Shown in pieces: positions 1 through 12,105 of a DNA stretch of 64,000 nucleotides. Origin of the DNA: Anaeramoeba flamelloides (taxonomy: Eukaryota > Metamonada > Anaeramoebidae); NCBI GenBank assembly GCA_027625915.1, contig JANTQA010000023.1, positions 496,001 to 560,000 on the forward strand. The letters run 5' to 3'. Position numbers and translations under genes: made by a program. The notes beneath the pieces are model-generated. The model was not told the DNA's origin, searched no databases, and was given only the letters and a program-made list of their open reading frames with translations. Every line of letters starts with the position of its first letter. The first letter of the stretch is position 1.

Positions 1-3000
1 AGTTTGGTTTTGAATTAAATCAAGCATTTTGCTTAATATATTTTCTTTTTTTTTTTGAGTTTCTTCTTCTGTTTCTTTGGCATTCAGAGCAATGTTTTCA
101 ATTTGATCATTACATAAATATTTCAGAATATTGGATAATATTTTTTGAATGAATTGATCATCACTATTTGTCTTGAATTTTAATAAAAATTCAATTAATT
201 TTATATCAATCAAATCTCCTATTTTAAATGTAAATTCTTGAAATAAAAAGTCTAAACCTTCCAAATAAATTAAATTATTATCATTTTTTAACATATTTTT
301 ATAAAAAAAATTAAATAATTTAACTAAATCTTCATTAAGGAAATAATTTGTTGGGAAATATTTTAATAATTTCAAAAGTTTTTTATCTTGTTGATTTTTG
401 AATAATTTAATAAAACAACTTGAGATATTTTTTTGAATAAGTTTACTTTCATAAAAATCATTATTATTTTTTAATAATTTAAAACTAATTTTTGATATTT
501 GTTTTAAATTAACAATTTCTTCAACTTGTGTATCATTTTCTTCTTTGATTTTATCTTTATCAATCATCTCAACATCCATTTGTTTCTCATCATCCTCATT
601 ATTATTATTTTTATTATTATCATTATTATCATTATTATTATTATTATTATTATTATTCTTTTTATTTAAAAATAAAGAAGAAGAAATTAAAATAAATTTG
701 ATTATTTCATTTAAATTTTTTGTAGAAATAAATTCACTAATAATAATTAAATTATTACAAATAAATTTCCATGAGCAAATTAATAATTCATAATCATTTG
801 CTATTCCTAACATATTATAATGAAGATTTAATTTATTAAAATTATAATTAATATCATTTTCATTTATTTTTAATAATTTGACTAAATTTAAATTTGAAAA
901 AAAAGATTTTAGTAAGAGATCAAATAATTTATATTTTTTAGATTCAATTTCAAATAATTGTGGATCATCACCAAAGGACTTTAATAAATTGTCATTTTGA
1001 ATTTTATTTAATAATACCTCTAATGTTAATTTATACAGTTGAAAGATTAAATCAAAATATCTAGGGTTTATTGTTTCAGCACTTTGCGAATATTGATTAA
1101 TTATTGAATAAATAATTTTTAAATCTTTATTTTCAAATAAATTAATTTGTTGTGAGATAAAATATGGGTTATGTTTTTGTAAATTAATTAAAGAATTTAG
1201 GACTGCAATTGGAAATAATATTTCATTAAATTTCAGATTTTTCTTTTTATCTTGATCTTTATTTTTCTTCATCATCTTCTTCTTCTTATTCTCCCCCCCC
1301 GTGTTATCGTTATTGTTGCCATTATTTTCATTATCCAATCTTAAATTATTATTAAATTTGGACCAATTGTTATTAATTTGATTTAAAGTGATCGAAAATA
1401 AAGTTGAAATTTCATTTACTTGAGAAGAATTTGGTTCTGGAATGTAATTTAAAAATTCAATAAATAAAGGAATAAAATGCTCATTTTCATTCAAATTAAT
1501 CAAATTAAACCATTTCCAAATTCCAGTAATTTGTGGACTAGGGATCATTAAAATAACGTTTCTCCAAGTTTTAATTATTTGAATTTGAAAGGTCCTATTA
1601 GCTATAATTTTTTTGTCGCATTGACTCAGAAGATCTAGGAATTTATTTAATTGGCCTAATTTCCCATAAATGGTTAGTAAGGAATTTATAAAATTGATTT
1701 CGTTATTTTTCGGTATGGGATTTGAATTGCTGTTAAAAATTTTTGCAAATTCATCTGTAATCAATTTATGATCGATTTTGTTAATAAGTTGCAAAGAATA
1801 AAAGCAATAATCGTTCGCATCCAAATTATTATTTGCCAAAATTGGGAATAATAATCGGTTTAAGATCTGTTTTTGAATAAAGTTATATTGAATTTTGAGT
1901 AAATTATGAGAAATTCTACTTAAGTTATAAATGTCAAATTTCAAATAAATGTCCAAAATTAAGGTCAAATTATTAAAAATCTTTTTTATTTCCTTTTCAT
2001 CTTTTGCAAATTCTTTGTTGTCCTTTGCTTTCTTGTCTTGATATTTAATTAAAGATTTAATTATGACTTTAAACATTTCAAATTGTGGGATGACGATCAA
2101 AACCTTTTCATTAGATCTGCTATTTAACTTCTTTAACGTGTCACTATTGGAGATTAAAGATCGGCCAGAGACGTTTTTACAAAACAACGAAAAAACTAGG
2201 CCACAAAGCTCAATATTACCTTTGTCAACAGTAAGCTCACAAACTGACTCGAGCAATTTGTAGGCAATTTTATCGCCCTTTCGGTCTTCTCCAATCAGTT
2301 GCGTAATTTGGAATTCCTTGTTCTTTTCTTGTTTTTTGATAATCTCGTCCCACATACGAGTATGCCATTTGGCTTGCACACACAACAGTTGATCAAACAA
2401 CCGATTCAAGCTCTGTTGAATGGACTTGTTATTGATTTGAATCGAATAATACGTTAATTCTGAAAAGCAATCGATCCATTTCAAATAAAAATTCACAATT
2501 TTGGTCGATTGCCGTGTTCGCTTCTCGCTCTTTAATAAGATTTGGATTAAAATTAAGATGATGTTGTTTGTTCCTTCGCTTTGTTCCGAGATGAACAAAG
2601 ATTTTGAAATGATGCTCAGCGCATTCATTACCTTGTCTCCGCTAGAGTTGAAGATGTGTCGACACTGATCAGAGATTAAAAATTTGATTAGCAGATAAAG
2701 CTCGTTTAATAATCCCTCATCACCACCACAGTCTCCAACACTACTTGCAATCCACAGCAAGAGTGATTCAGTTATTTGTAGTGAGGTGCCAAAGGTTGTT
2801 ATTTTTAAAAAAGAGTGAAACAGTTTCCACACTTTGATCTCAACATATGGATACTCTCCACTTGGCAGCTCTTGGTCCTTTTTTTTTAAATAATTTGTTA
2901 AGTGTTGGTAAATGGTCCGTTGTTTGTCGTGGTACAAGGAAAATTCTTCCTGAAGGATCGTTTCAACATTTCCGACAAGAACAGAAATAGATTCTGGGGT

Positions 3001-3018
3001 TTTGTTTAATAAAGTCAT
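1..3018 (-). CDS. Large alpha-helical protein, N-terminal 1006 residues (Urb2/Npa2-like?), runs off window
   Basis: One frame on the minus strand stays open from the ATG at 3018-3016 to base 1, giving 1006 codons without a stop; the gene continues beyond the left edge. The first ~350 residues have mixed codon use and more GC than the spacer, and no intron is needed. The protein is rich in Leu, Ile, Asn and Lys and reads as repeated amphipathic helices, like an alpha-solenoid. It has a Lys-rich insert near residues 577-590 and an Asn/Asp run near 786-808. A segment around residues 440-500 (IYGKLGQLNKFLDLL, then IPSPQITGIWKWF) resembles, from memory, the TYAKLRQ and LPPSQI segments of Urb2/Npa2, a nucleolar protein of 60S ribosome biogenesis. 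The gene is certain; the family is a tentative inference, and any HEAT-like scaffold remains possible. Confidence 0.72.
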   Translation of the reverse strand, partial: MTLLNKTPESISVLVGNVETILQEEFSLYHDKQRTIYQHLTNYLKKKDQELPSGEYPYVEIKVWKLFHSFLKITTFGTSLQITESLLLWIASSVGDCGGDEGLLNELYLLIKFLISDQCRHIFNSSGDKVMNALSIISKSLFISEQSEGTNNIILILIQILLKSEKRTRQSTKIVNFYLKWIDCFSELTYYSIQINNKSIQQSLNRLFDQLLCVQAKWHTRMWDEIIKKQEKNKEFQITQLIGEDRKGDKIAYKLLESVCELTVDKGNIELCGLVFSLFCKNVSGRSLISNSDTLKKLNSRSNEKVLIVIPQFEMFKVIIKSLIKYQDKKAKDNKEFAKDEKEIKKIFNNLTLILDIYLKFDIYNLSRISHNLLKIQYNFIQKQILNRLLFPILANNNLDANDYCFYSLQLINKIDHKLITDEFAKIFNSNSNPIPKNNEINFINSLLTIYGKLGQLNKFLDLLSQCDKKIIANRTFQIQIIKTWRNVILMIPSPQITGIWKWFNLINLNENEHFIPLFIEFLNYIPEPNSSQVNEISTLFSITLNQINNNWSKFNNNLRLDNENNGNNNDNTGGENKKKKMMKKNKDQDKKKNLKFNEILFPIAVLNSLINLQKHNPYFISQQINLFENKDLKIIYSIINQYSQSAETINPRYFDLIFQLYKLTLEVLLNKIQNDNLLKSFGDDPQLFEIESKKYKLFDLLLKSFFSNLNLVKLLKINENDINYNFNKLNLHYNMLGIANDYELLICSWKFICNNLIIISEFISTKNLNEIIKFILISSSLFLNKKNNNNNNNNNDNNDNNKNNNNEDDEKQMDVEMIDKDKIKEENDTQVEEIVNLKQISKISFKLLKNNNDFYESKLIQKNISSCFIKLFKNQQDKKLLKLLKYFPTNYFLNEDLVKLFNFFYKNMLKNDNNLIYLEGLDFLFQEFTFKIGDLIDIKLIEFLLKFKTNSDDQFIQKILSNILKYLCNDQIENIALNAKETEEETQKKKENILSKMLDLIQNQT

Positions 3019-3479
3019 TTAGTCTGTAGATTTTTCTTCTTGTTTGGTAATTTTTTTTGTTTTGGTTTGTTGGTGGGTTACCACAAAGTTAAAAAAAAAA
3101 AAAAAGTAAAAAATGATTACGAATATTTTTTTGAAAAATTAAAGCTTTTATTTCCATTTTTTTTTTGTTTTACAACTTTTTCAAGAATAAATGATTTTTT
3201 CAGTTTGCTGTTAATACTTTAGGTACCAGAATTTTTTAATATATAAATCAATAAAACCTTTTCTCTTGATTGAAAAGGGTATTGTTTTGATTTTTGATCC
3301 CAAAAATATTAGGATTAATGATTGAGTTTAGATGGTTTAAAGTTTGAGTTTTGGGATATTTTTATTATTTAAGAGATTAGTATAATATTATTGGACTATT
3401 CAACTAAAAAAAAATCATTCAATTAAATTTAATAGCAAATTTAAAAAAATTTTAATCTGTCTTGAAATGTAAAAAAAAA

Positions 3480-3800
3480 AAGTAAAAATCAGATGACTAT
3501 AAAAAAACGAAAACTTACTTTCAAAAGTCTATTTTTCCAAATGAATTCTTGAGTTTAAAAGTTTGATCTATTTTTCGGAATTTTTCAAAAAGTTCAAAAG
3601 TCATTTTATCTTTATGAATTAATCAAAAAAAAAATTATTTTCTTTGAAAAGTAGAAAGAAATCTGATATTGTTTGTAAAAGGGACTGTACCCAAATAGAA
3701 TCTAAAAATAAAAACACAAAGTTCTAAAATTACTCAATATAATAAATCAACTTTATTTTCTAAAAATTAGAATAATTATTTCAAACTTGAAAAAAAGATA
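3480..3800. repeat. Direct repeat, copy 1
   Basis: About 320 bp that recurs in the same orientation at about 4700-5030. Shared landmarks are AAAAGTCTATTTT, GATCTATTTTTGGAATTTTTC with small changes, and a nearly identical core from TATCTTTATGAATTAAT through ATTTTCTTTGAAAAGTAGAAAG. The flanks diverge gradually. No terminal inverted repeats were recognised, so this is either a segmental duplication or an unrecognised element. Confidence 0.7.
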
Positions 3801-4699
3801 ATCTTCTGATTCATAGATCAGATTTCAAATCAATTTTTTCTTTTTTTTGAACAAAAAAATATGAGAAAAAAAACAAACAAAGAAATTAAAAATTCTCTCA
3901 AAATACCTTTTTTAAAACTTTAAAAATTAAACTGGTTAGTCGATAGAAATACTTTTGAATTTGATTATTTTTAATCAATAATTAATAACCCAATCTTAAT
4001 TCTTCCAGTGGATTATTGACAGTACAAAGATTAAATTGTATCAATAGAATTTACAATTTTTTCTCAATTTTAGAATGTTTTTCGAACAAAATAAACTAAT
4101 TCAAATAAATAATTCTAATAATAAAAAAAATCTTTTAGATATTTTCAAATAATTGATTTTAATACCAATAGTTCCTTGTTTAAACTCTGGGTATTTGAAA
4201 AAGAATATCACCTTATATTTTAATTTTCTAGTAATTTCATAAATTATTTTTGAAAAAATAGATGATCAATTTATTTAGATCTTCAAGGATTCAATATTTG
4301 ATTTCTTTTTATTGTATTTTTAAAAAAAGATTAAAAGTTCAAGGTTATTTCTTCATACAGACTCTCCAAATTTACTAAAAGTGAGATTTTATCAAAATAA
4401 AACCTTTTTGTGATATTATTTCTTTTTATAATTTGATCCTAAAATCCAAAACCCCAAGGATCAAGATCGTTTGACTGAAAATTTCATTTGGAAAAATGAA
4501 TTCTTTGTAAAAAAAATAAATAATCTCCATAAAGTTGATATTTAAGTTGAATCTCGGGTTTAATTGTATTCTTGTGTATCTAATCACCCTATTACCTTTG
4601 GGGAAAAAAATAACAAAGTATTAATACTCCCTTCAAAAAATCTTCTCATAAATTTATTAAAAATTCAAAAAAATCTAATACATCTGTGTATTGAAAACT

Positions 4700-5030
4700 A
4701 AAGAAAGAATCTGATTATAAAAATAGCTGACTAAACTTTAAAAGTCTATTTTATGAATTGAATTATGATTTTTAAAAAGGGTGATCTATTTTTGGAATTT
4801 TTCAAACAGTTCAAAATTCATTATATCTTTATGAATTAATTGAAAAAAAAATTATTTTCTTTGAAAAGTAGAAAGAAATGATATTATCTATTAATAGGAG
4901 GAATAAACAAATACACTTTAAAAAATAAAACTACACATTTTAAAATAACCCAGTTAATAATAATCAACTATCTTCTAAATTATTACAATAATTATTTAAA
5001 AATATTAAAAATTTCATTTCTTTATTCCAA
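4700..5030. repeat. Direct repeat, copy 2
   Basis: Second copy of the repeat at 3480-3800, about 1.2 kb away in the same orientation. The core at 4830-4880 is nearly identical to 3615-3665; the rest differs by scattered substitutions and small indels. Confidence 0.7.
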
Positions 5031-5057
5031 GTAGATTTCAAACAATTTTTTTTTTTG

Positions 5058-5159
<102 letters not shown>

Positions 5160-5231
5160 TATTTTTATGACTGTGTGTATATGAGAAACGAACTCAAACA
5201 CTCAAATTTAAAAATTCTTCCAAAATACATA

Positions 5232-5426
5232 CAGTCCGTTTCACTTTTAAATTACAAACTTTGAACGAAATTTAAGGCACATAAAAAACTCAAAATTAAG
5301 GTACATTATTCAAATTCTAGTAAAATAATTTGTGTAAAAAAAATTCTAAAAAATGTTCTTTAATTTGAGATTTTTTTGTGCCTTAAATTTCATTGAAAGT
5401 TTGTGTCTTAAAAGTGGAACTGACTG
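5232..5426. mobile_element. Tc1/mariner-type MITE, copy A (195 bp)
   Basis: Nearly palindromic 195-bp element flanked by TA on both sides (5230-5231 and 5427-5428). The ends read CAGTCCGTTTCAC and, on the other strand, CAGTCAGTTCCACTTTTAAG. The arms pair over roughly 75 bp around a short AT-rich centre holding TTCTAGTAAAATAA. It is too short to encode a transposase. CAGT termini with a TA target duplication are the mark of Tc1/mariner elements. This copy is more diverged than copies C and D. Confidence 0.9.
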
Positions 5427-5879
5427 TATTTAAAAATCAGTAAAATTCAACATAAAATAGAAAGAAAATATTGAGATTTAAATACCATTGTTTTATATTT
5501 ATGAATGCAATTTTGATACTGAGATATATTTTTAAAGTGTTTAATATGGAGAATAAGAAATATAAGATAAAAAAATAATATTTTTAAATTTGATTTTATC
5601 GAAAGGTCTTTTTCTGAAAAAAAAAATTGTTTAGATCTCAAAATAATACTAAAAAATTAATAATTAATGAGAAAATAATTAAATTTTATTCTTAGAATAA
5701 TGAAAAACAATTGATGAAAATGTCATAAGAAAATTTTTGAGATTTTATTATTTTTGAATTGTTTTTTCCAACCCTAGTTGATTATCCTGATACTCAACAT
5801 ATTAAAGAGCTCAAATATTTTTCAAAAATGTTGATATTCTTTATATTTTACTTGAAAGTGGTTTTGATAGATTTTTAAT

Positions 5880-6480
5880 AGATATTTTTAACAAAATGAT
5901 TTTTCTATTTTTTATCAAAACCATTTTCTCTAATTTAATCAAAATATTATTATGTCTTACAAATTGTTGTTTTTCCTCTTTCTTTTTTCTTTTATTTGTT
6001 TTTTTTTTCTCTTTTTAATCTTTTTTTTTCTTTTATTTTTTTTATTTTTTTCTTTTCTTTTCTAAAGATTCTTTTTTTTAGGTTGTTTTTTTTGCAAAAA
6101 ATCAAGTGTTATTTTTTAAAAAAAAAAAAGTCTTTGAAAAAAGCAAATAAACATTAAAAAAAAATTGGAATAATAAATACCTTTTAAAATGAAGATAATT
6201 ATTATAAAAAAATCTTCTTAACAATCTTTTTTTCATGAAATTTAAGTCATCAAAAATCAAGAATACTTATTTCAAAAATTTTTCTTCACTTTTTTTTTAG
6301 TTTTTTGATTTTTTTTTATAGTTTAAAATATCAGGTTTTTGCAAAATTTTTTGAATAATAAAAAAGTAAATTATGAATAATATTTTATAATTTTTTGTTC
6401 TTGAATGAAAAATAATAATTATTTTTTGATATTTAATTTTTCAATTAAATCACAATTTTTGAAATGGAGTTTATAATTGT
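5880..6480. mobile_element. Degraded GACTCAC-family element
   Basis: The right two thirds align with the copies at 11412-12105 and 21688-22280. The shared pieces are a T-rich block, AAAAATCTTCTTAACAATC followed by a TTTTTTTCATG stretch, an AATTTTTCTTCACTTTTTTT motif, and the terminal AATTTTTGAAATGGAGTTTA near 6460-6478. The left end is not clearly recognisable. There is no coding capacity. Confidence 0.5.
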
Positions 6481-8215
6481 CTCAAATTTTGAAAAAGAAT
6501 TATATAAACAAGAACCTAATCACGGTCTAATTAGTAAAATGTGAATATCACCTCTCTAAATATTAATAAAATTTAATCTCTCATTAAATTCTAGATATTG
6601 GGATTTCTATACAATCCAAGTTAGTAAAAAGATTTTTATTTCTTGTAAATAGATTTCAAAACCAATTTACTCTTCTTCATAATACTGATTACAAAAAACT
6701 ATAAAGTAATAATTGTATCTAATTATACAAGCTTGTTGAAAATTTTCAAAAGAGGAAATTAAAATATTATTTTTAATTTTGATTGATTTTTCAAAAAATA
6801 AATTCAGAATACTTTAATTTAATTATTCATCATTTTCCAATATTAAAAAGAAGTGAATCAGTAAATAGAAATCTTTTTTCAAAAAAAAAAATAAAAGAAA
6901 AACCCATTTAAAAAAATGACGAAAGGGAATAGGGGTATGAAAATAGGTAAGGAGTTGTTTGATGAATTAGAATCTCTAATTATAAGATGTTTTATTTTTT
7001 TTTTGAATTAGTAACGATCAACAAAACAAAATATGTTGAATCATTTTTTTTTTACAATAAAAATCTATTTTGAGTAACATTCCACATTGAGAAAAATAAA
7101 TAAATATGTTGTTAATTGTATGGATTTATTAATTCTTTTTTACCTGTTACAAATAAAAAACCATTGAATTTTAGTTATCATTAACCCTAAAAGTGTAAAA
7201 TACATCTTTTAACGGTTATTAAAATTTCTATTTTATTTAGAATTGATCTTAATATAATAAATCTAGAAAATAAATTTTTACATATAGATATTCTCCAAAA
7301 AAATAAAAAAAGAGTTTTTTAGATTATAATCAATAATGAAAATTTTTAAATATTTTTTTGCTTATTTTTCACTGGACCAAGAGATGATATCCAAAAATGA
7401 AATTCCTCAAACCCAAATAATATCCGTTATTATACTTTCAAGTCAATTTCACATCAATCGAAACTAAAGAATATTAAAAAATCCAAAAAAGCAAATTTTA
7501 GTATTTTTGGGATAATTAAATCGTAAATTTGGGAAATTGAACATGTTTATATTTTTTTTTCTTTTAATGTTTTGAATTTTATGGTAATTCAAATAATCAA
7601 CCAAGTTTTTGAGATTTGGTATTTGATTTGAAAGGAACAAAAAACTCCCAAAAATAATATTTTCCAATTCGGACTTTTATGATAATTTCAAAATTAAAAG
7701 CGATAACTGTTGAGAGAAAAATGTTTGACAGAGGAAAATAGTTGTACAGCAATTGTAATTTTGAACATTACTGAAAATGATTTTTAATTTCAATCGTTTG
7801 TGAAATAACAAAAGAAAATAACAATAATCTGCTTATTAAAATAACGAATAATTTAATTCTGCTCTTTCAAAACCTTATCTCTTATAATCTAAAGTAAGTT
7901 TAAAAATTACCATTTTCAGAATTAATAGTAAACTTTACTAAAACTTGCATTTTTGTTAAAATAACATGATCTACTTTAGTTATCAACCATTCAAATGAAT
8001 ATTCTACATACACCACAGATTAATGAACTTATAACCCATTTAAACCTGGATTTATATAAAATTCGCCTAAACTAAAATTCAAAATAAATGGCCCACCTTA
8101 TATTTCAATTTTGAATTGCTTTTGTATCGTTTTGAAGTTTTTCCTCTCACAATGAAAAGTTTGTAAATAAATCATTTTTTCACTTTTTTATTTTTTCAAA
8201 AGTGTTTTTGTTAAA

Positions 8216-8342
8216 ATGGAAAATGAAAATGAAAAATTTGAAAGAAGTAACAGATGAATTAATGAAAAATTGGTTTCAAATATTACAAAGAGATTAGATT
8301 TAGTTATTCAAACGGAAGGAGAATCGATAAATGGGTTTTATT
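8216..8342 (+). pseudogene. Short decayed open stretch, unknown
   Basis: Starting at ATG 8216 the frame reads MENENEKFERSNR, then a TGA, then INEKLVSNITKRLDLVIQTE and on to TAA at about 8340. Composition and codon mix look more coding-like than the surroundings. Because an in-frame TGA interrupts it and no similarity was recognised, it may be a relic of a gene start, or chance. Confidence 0.25.
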
Positions 8343-8892
8343 AATTTTTAAAAAAATTTTTTTTCATGTAATGCTTCATTCAAAATAAATGTCCCAATTT
8401 TTTTTAAAAATTTTTTTTTAACTTTTTTTATTTTATTTTTTGAAGAAAAACAAATACCCCTGGAGTAGTGAACCAAATACTAAAATAAAAATTTTTATAT
8501 TATAATAGATAACTTCAAGTATTAAAAATATTTTTCTTTAAATTTTGATTTTTGATGGGCCAATGATTTTGAATGATAGTTTAGTTATCAATAGGATTTG
8601 ATTTTCAATTTTACTAATGTTTCCAATTAAAAATAATATCCAACCATTTTTCTCTCAACAATAATACAATTTTTGTATGAAATAGTAAATCCAAAATTTA
8701 ACTAGTAAAAGGTTTGATAAATCAAAATTCCTTTTCAGAAAAGGCACCTGAGTTTTTTTTTTTATCTAGTATCATTGGGTTTAAGGTTAGTGTGATAAAT
8801 ATGTTTGAAAATATGTATGTCAGGAAAATTAAAATCATTTTTTTAAAATTGTGGTTTTTTTCGAATTCCAAAAAAATTCAACACAAACGCAT

Positions 8893-9657
8893 ATGGGACA
8901 ATCAGAAACAAAAATCAAACAACCTGAAAAGGTTGTCAAAAAACAAACAAGCCAAACAAAGCACACAGAAAAAACAAAAAAAAAAATTCAATCAAAAAAG
9001 AAAAAACAAGTAAAAGAAACACCACAATTGCTTTACCCCGCTGTGTTTCGATTTCCAAAGAAAAACCAGACAAATGAAAAGGAAGAAATCTTTGTTAAGG
9101 GATCTTTTAGTGACTGGAAGCCTTTGAAAATGAATCGATCTGAAGAAGACTTTAGTTTGATCATGAATTTGCCACAGGGAGAGCATGAGTTTCAATTCGT
9201 GACAAAAGACGACGAACCCTTGATCGATCCAAATGGAGAGGTCATCGAAAAAAATGATCAACTTTACCAAGTGCTTAATGTGAAGGAGCCCGAAAGTATG
9301 CTGCTAAGCAGCTCCGACTTGGGGAGTGTTCTGTCCCCAAATGAAACGTCAAGCGGAGAAACTAAAAAAATTGAGTCCAAAAGCAAAATAAACGAGGATG
9401 AGGATGAGGGATACTCTCAAAAGTTTCCTACGTATTTAAGCTATTCCAAAAAGCCCCCAAAAATCCCCCCTCAACTTAGACACCCACCCAAGGCATTAGA
9501 GTCCTCTTTGGATTCAAGCCTTCTTGCAGTTCCTTCTCATGTCGTATTGAGCCACTTGTATACAATCACCCGTGATGACGTCGCGATCTATTCCTGTACC
9601 AATCGCTACAAGAAAAAATATTATACAATCGTTTTATACAAACCACTTGGAAATTAA
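8893..9657 (+). CDS. AMPK/SNF1 beta subunit (CBM48 + ASC domain)
   Basis: Regulatory and scaffold subunit of the AMP-activated/SNF1 kinase heterotrimer, which senses cellular energy. I take ATG 8893 (254 aa) rather than the in-frame ATG at 8851 because it gives MGQSET, a Gly2/Thr6 N-myristoylation signal as in animal beta subunits. Residues 10-45 form a basic linker. Residues 49-131 are a CBM48 glycogen-binding domain (VFRF, KGSFSDW, LPQGEHEFQF). Residues 183-254 are the C-terminal alpha/gamma-binding domain, with PSHVVLSHLY at 214-223 and NRYKKKYYTIVLYKP at 237-251. Trp75 and Ser83 (the Ser108 equivalent of the ADaM pocket) are kept, but other glycogen-contact positions look changed. The gene is intronless, ends in TAA and is followed by a long T run. 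Family assignment is secure. Alpha and gamma subunits are not in this window. Confidence 0.95.
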   Translation: MGQSETKIKQPEKVVKKQTSQTKHTEKTKKKIQSKKKKQVKETPQLLYPAVFRFPKKNQTNEKEEIFVKGSFSDWKPLKMNRSEEDFSLIMNLPQGEHEFQFVTKDDEPLIDPNGEVIEKNDQLYQVLNVKEPESMLLSSSDLGSVLSPNETSSGETKKIESKSKINEDEDEGYSQKFPTYLSYSKKPPKIPPQLRHPPKALESSLDSSLLAVPSHVVLSHLYTITRDDVAIYSCTNRYKKKYYTIVLYKPLGN

Positions 9658-11411
9658 TTGTATTTTAATTCTTTAAATGGTTTGAGATTTTAAAAGTTTC
9701 CCTTTTCTTTATGGTTCCTTCTTTGTTTTTTTTTTTTTTTTTTTTTTTTTTATTTTTTTTCTCTTTTTTTTCTCTTTTTTTTATTTTTTTCACTCTTTGT
9801 TGATTTGAATAATCTTTTGAGATATTTATTTTTGAAACAATCCCAAAGAATAAACTAAAAACAAACCAGATCTTTTATTGAAGAAAATTCCATTGTATTA
9901 ATACTTTGCAAGAAAAAAATCAAACCCCGAGGATCTTGTGCAAACATTAATGCTGTGATTTTTTTTTTTTCTTTTTTTATCAAAAAAATAAAAAATATTA
10001 TTTTTGTTAAGGGAGGTTGATCAAAGAACTTTGAGTCATCTTAGGAAGAACACTTATTCAAGAAATCAAAAAAAAATTGGGTGTAAACATTTGAGAATAA
10101 GAACCCAAAATTTATAAATAGGTATTTGAAATTTAAATGAGATAAAATTTCAGCCAATTTTTGTTTTGCAATTCTTGGAATATTTCTTATCATTTAAAGG
10201 ACTATTCTTATTTATTTTTTTTTTTAACCAATTTCTAAATAAGGATTCCTGATCTAAAAATAAGTTTAATCTTGAAAATAAGCAGAGTTTTTCAAATCTA
10301 AGTAATTGGCTAAAAAATTTCCTCAATCTCGATTAATATTAGGTTTAAATATTTAATAGAGATTAGTCCCTTAAGATTTTTCCTTTTCCCAAAATTTAGT
10401 GTACAATAAAAAAAAGCCAAGCAATTAAATAGAGATTACATATTACAATTCATGGCTTTGGGGTTGATTCGTAAAAAAAAAAGTGTAAAGTAATTTGAAT
10501 TCCAAATTTTTCGTTCTTTATTAGTTAAACACCAGTTTACAAGTTTTTAGATATTTTTTTTTTTGCTTTTTCTTGGTTCAAATAAAAGTATAACCAGAGC
10601 TATCAACAAAATTCTAAAAAAGAATTTTTTAAATCGAAACAGGAAATTTTTTGAATTATTATGTTTAAATACTACCTTAAGAAAGGGATTTTTAATGATA
10701 TTTTCCAATTTAGAGCCTACTTTTATGAAATAATTGTTTTCATTCTTAATTCAATATTTTGAAGTATGAAAAAGATAATTCACCAGAATAAATAATTAAT
10801 ATTTAGGAAAAAACCAAATAATATTTTGTATTTTATTATTTTATTTTTATTCAGGGAGTGGAGTTTTTAATTTCTTTTATTTACCATTAGTTATTTTTTT
10901 TTCTCTGTTAGAATTGTTTAAAATTTTTTAAATTAAAAAAAAATGCATTTGTATGCCTTTCTTGAGTTTTTTGAGGGATAAATTTCGTTGAAAGTTTGTA
11001 ACTCTAAAAGTTAAAATGATTATATATATATATATATATATATATCTTTTATGACTTGATAATATTTTTTTTTGTAATTAATATTTTTAAAAAAGAGTTG
11101 GAAAGGTAAAAATCAATTCTAATAATAACAATTATAAAGATTAGAATGTTTTCTTTATTTGGAAATTTATTTTTGTAAAAATGATTCTGATTTAAAATTG
11201 AACATCTTTTGTTGATAAAAATCTAAAGTAAAACAATCAAAACCACTTTTAAAAACCTTTTTAAGCAACTTAATATTTTTGAAAAGGGGGTTATTTCGTA
11301 TATAAATTCTCATTAGAGAAAAAAAAAATCAGAAGTGATCTAAAAAAAAAACAAACCATACCAAGAATACCATTAATATTATTAATTTGGAAAAATAACA
11401 CCTTTATAGTT

Positions 11412-12105
11412 TCTAAACTATTTTTCAAAAATTTTCACGTGCTTTATAATATTAAAGGAAGTTTTTTTGAGAGTGTTTTCCATATTCTTTCCAAAAATTT
11501 TTTTCAAATTTTTGGATCAGATTCATTTTTTCTAATTTTGCAAATTTCTAGTTTTTTTTTTTTTAAATTTATATTTTTCTTTTTTTTTTTTGTTAAATTT
11601 TTGTTTTTGGATCGGAATTATTTATTCTAATTTTCTAATTTCTAGTTTTTTTTTTTTCAAATTTTTGTTTTTTTTTTTTTTTTTTTTTTTTTCATTTTTT
11701 TTTTCTTTTTTTTTTGTAAAACAAAAGATTATTTGAAAAAAAAAAAAGATCTTACAAAAGCAAAAATAATCACTATGAAAATTTCAACTATGAAACGTCT
11801 TTAAACATGAATTTAATTATTAGTAAAAAATATTTTTGTTCAACTTTTTTTCAGTGAAAGTTCAGCAATAAAAAATATGGAATGCTCATTTCAAAAATCG
11901 TGACTCACTTTTTTTTTAGTTTTTGGTTTTAATTTTTTTTTATTTTTCAAATATCTCTTTTTTTTGAAATATTTCGAACCATTTAAAGTGAATTATAAAT
12001 AAGAATTAATTATTTGTTGTTTTTGAATATAAAAGGATATTTGTTTTTTTCAATTTATTATTTCAGGTTAGTCAAACTTTTTGAAATGAAGTTTATATTC
12101 CATAT
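11412..12105. mobile_element. GACTCAC-family inverted-repeat element, copy 1
   Basis: The left end reads AAACTATTTTTCAAAAATTT, followed by a diverged ACGTGCTTTATAATATTAA. The right end, near 12068-12105, is its diverged inverse (GTCAAACTTTTTGAAATGAAG). Inside are a long T tract and the family core at 11840-11915 (TTTTTTTCAGTGAAAGTTCAG, then TGCTCATTTCAAAAATCGTG). It matches the copies at 21.7 and 55.0 kb throughout. It is non-coding, so it is a non-autonomous DNA element. Confidence 0.65.

Noticed and set aside
8714-9013. Plus-strand frame overlapping the AMPK beta start
   Set aside because: Lys/Gln-rich out-of-frame reading of the AMPK beta leader and N-terminus, without domain content.
11439-11630. 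Phe-rich plus-strand frame, with a similar one at 55057-55251
   Set aside because: The resemblance arises because both lie in T-rich interiors of the same non-coding transposon family.
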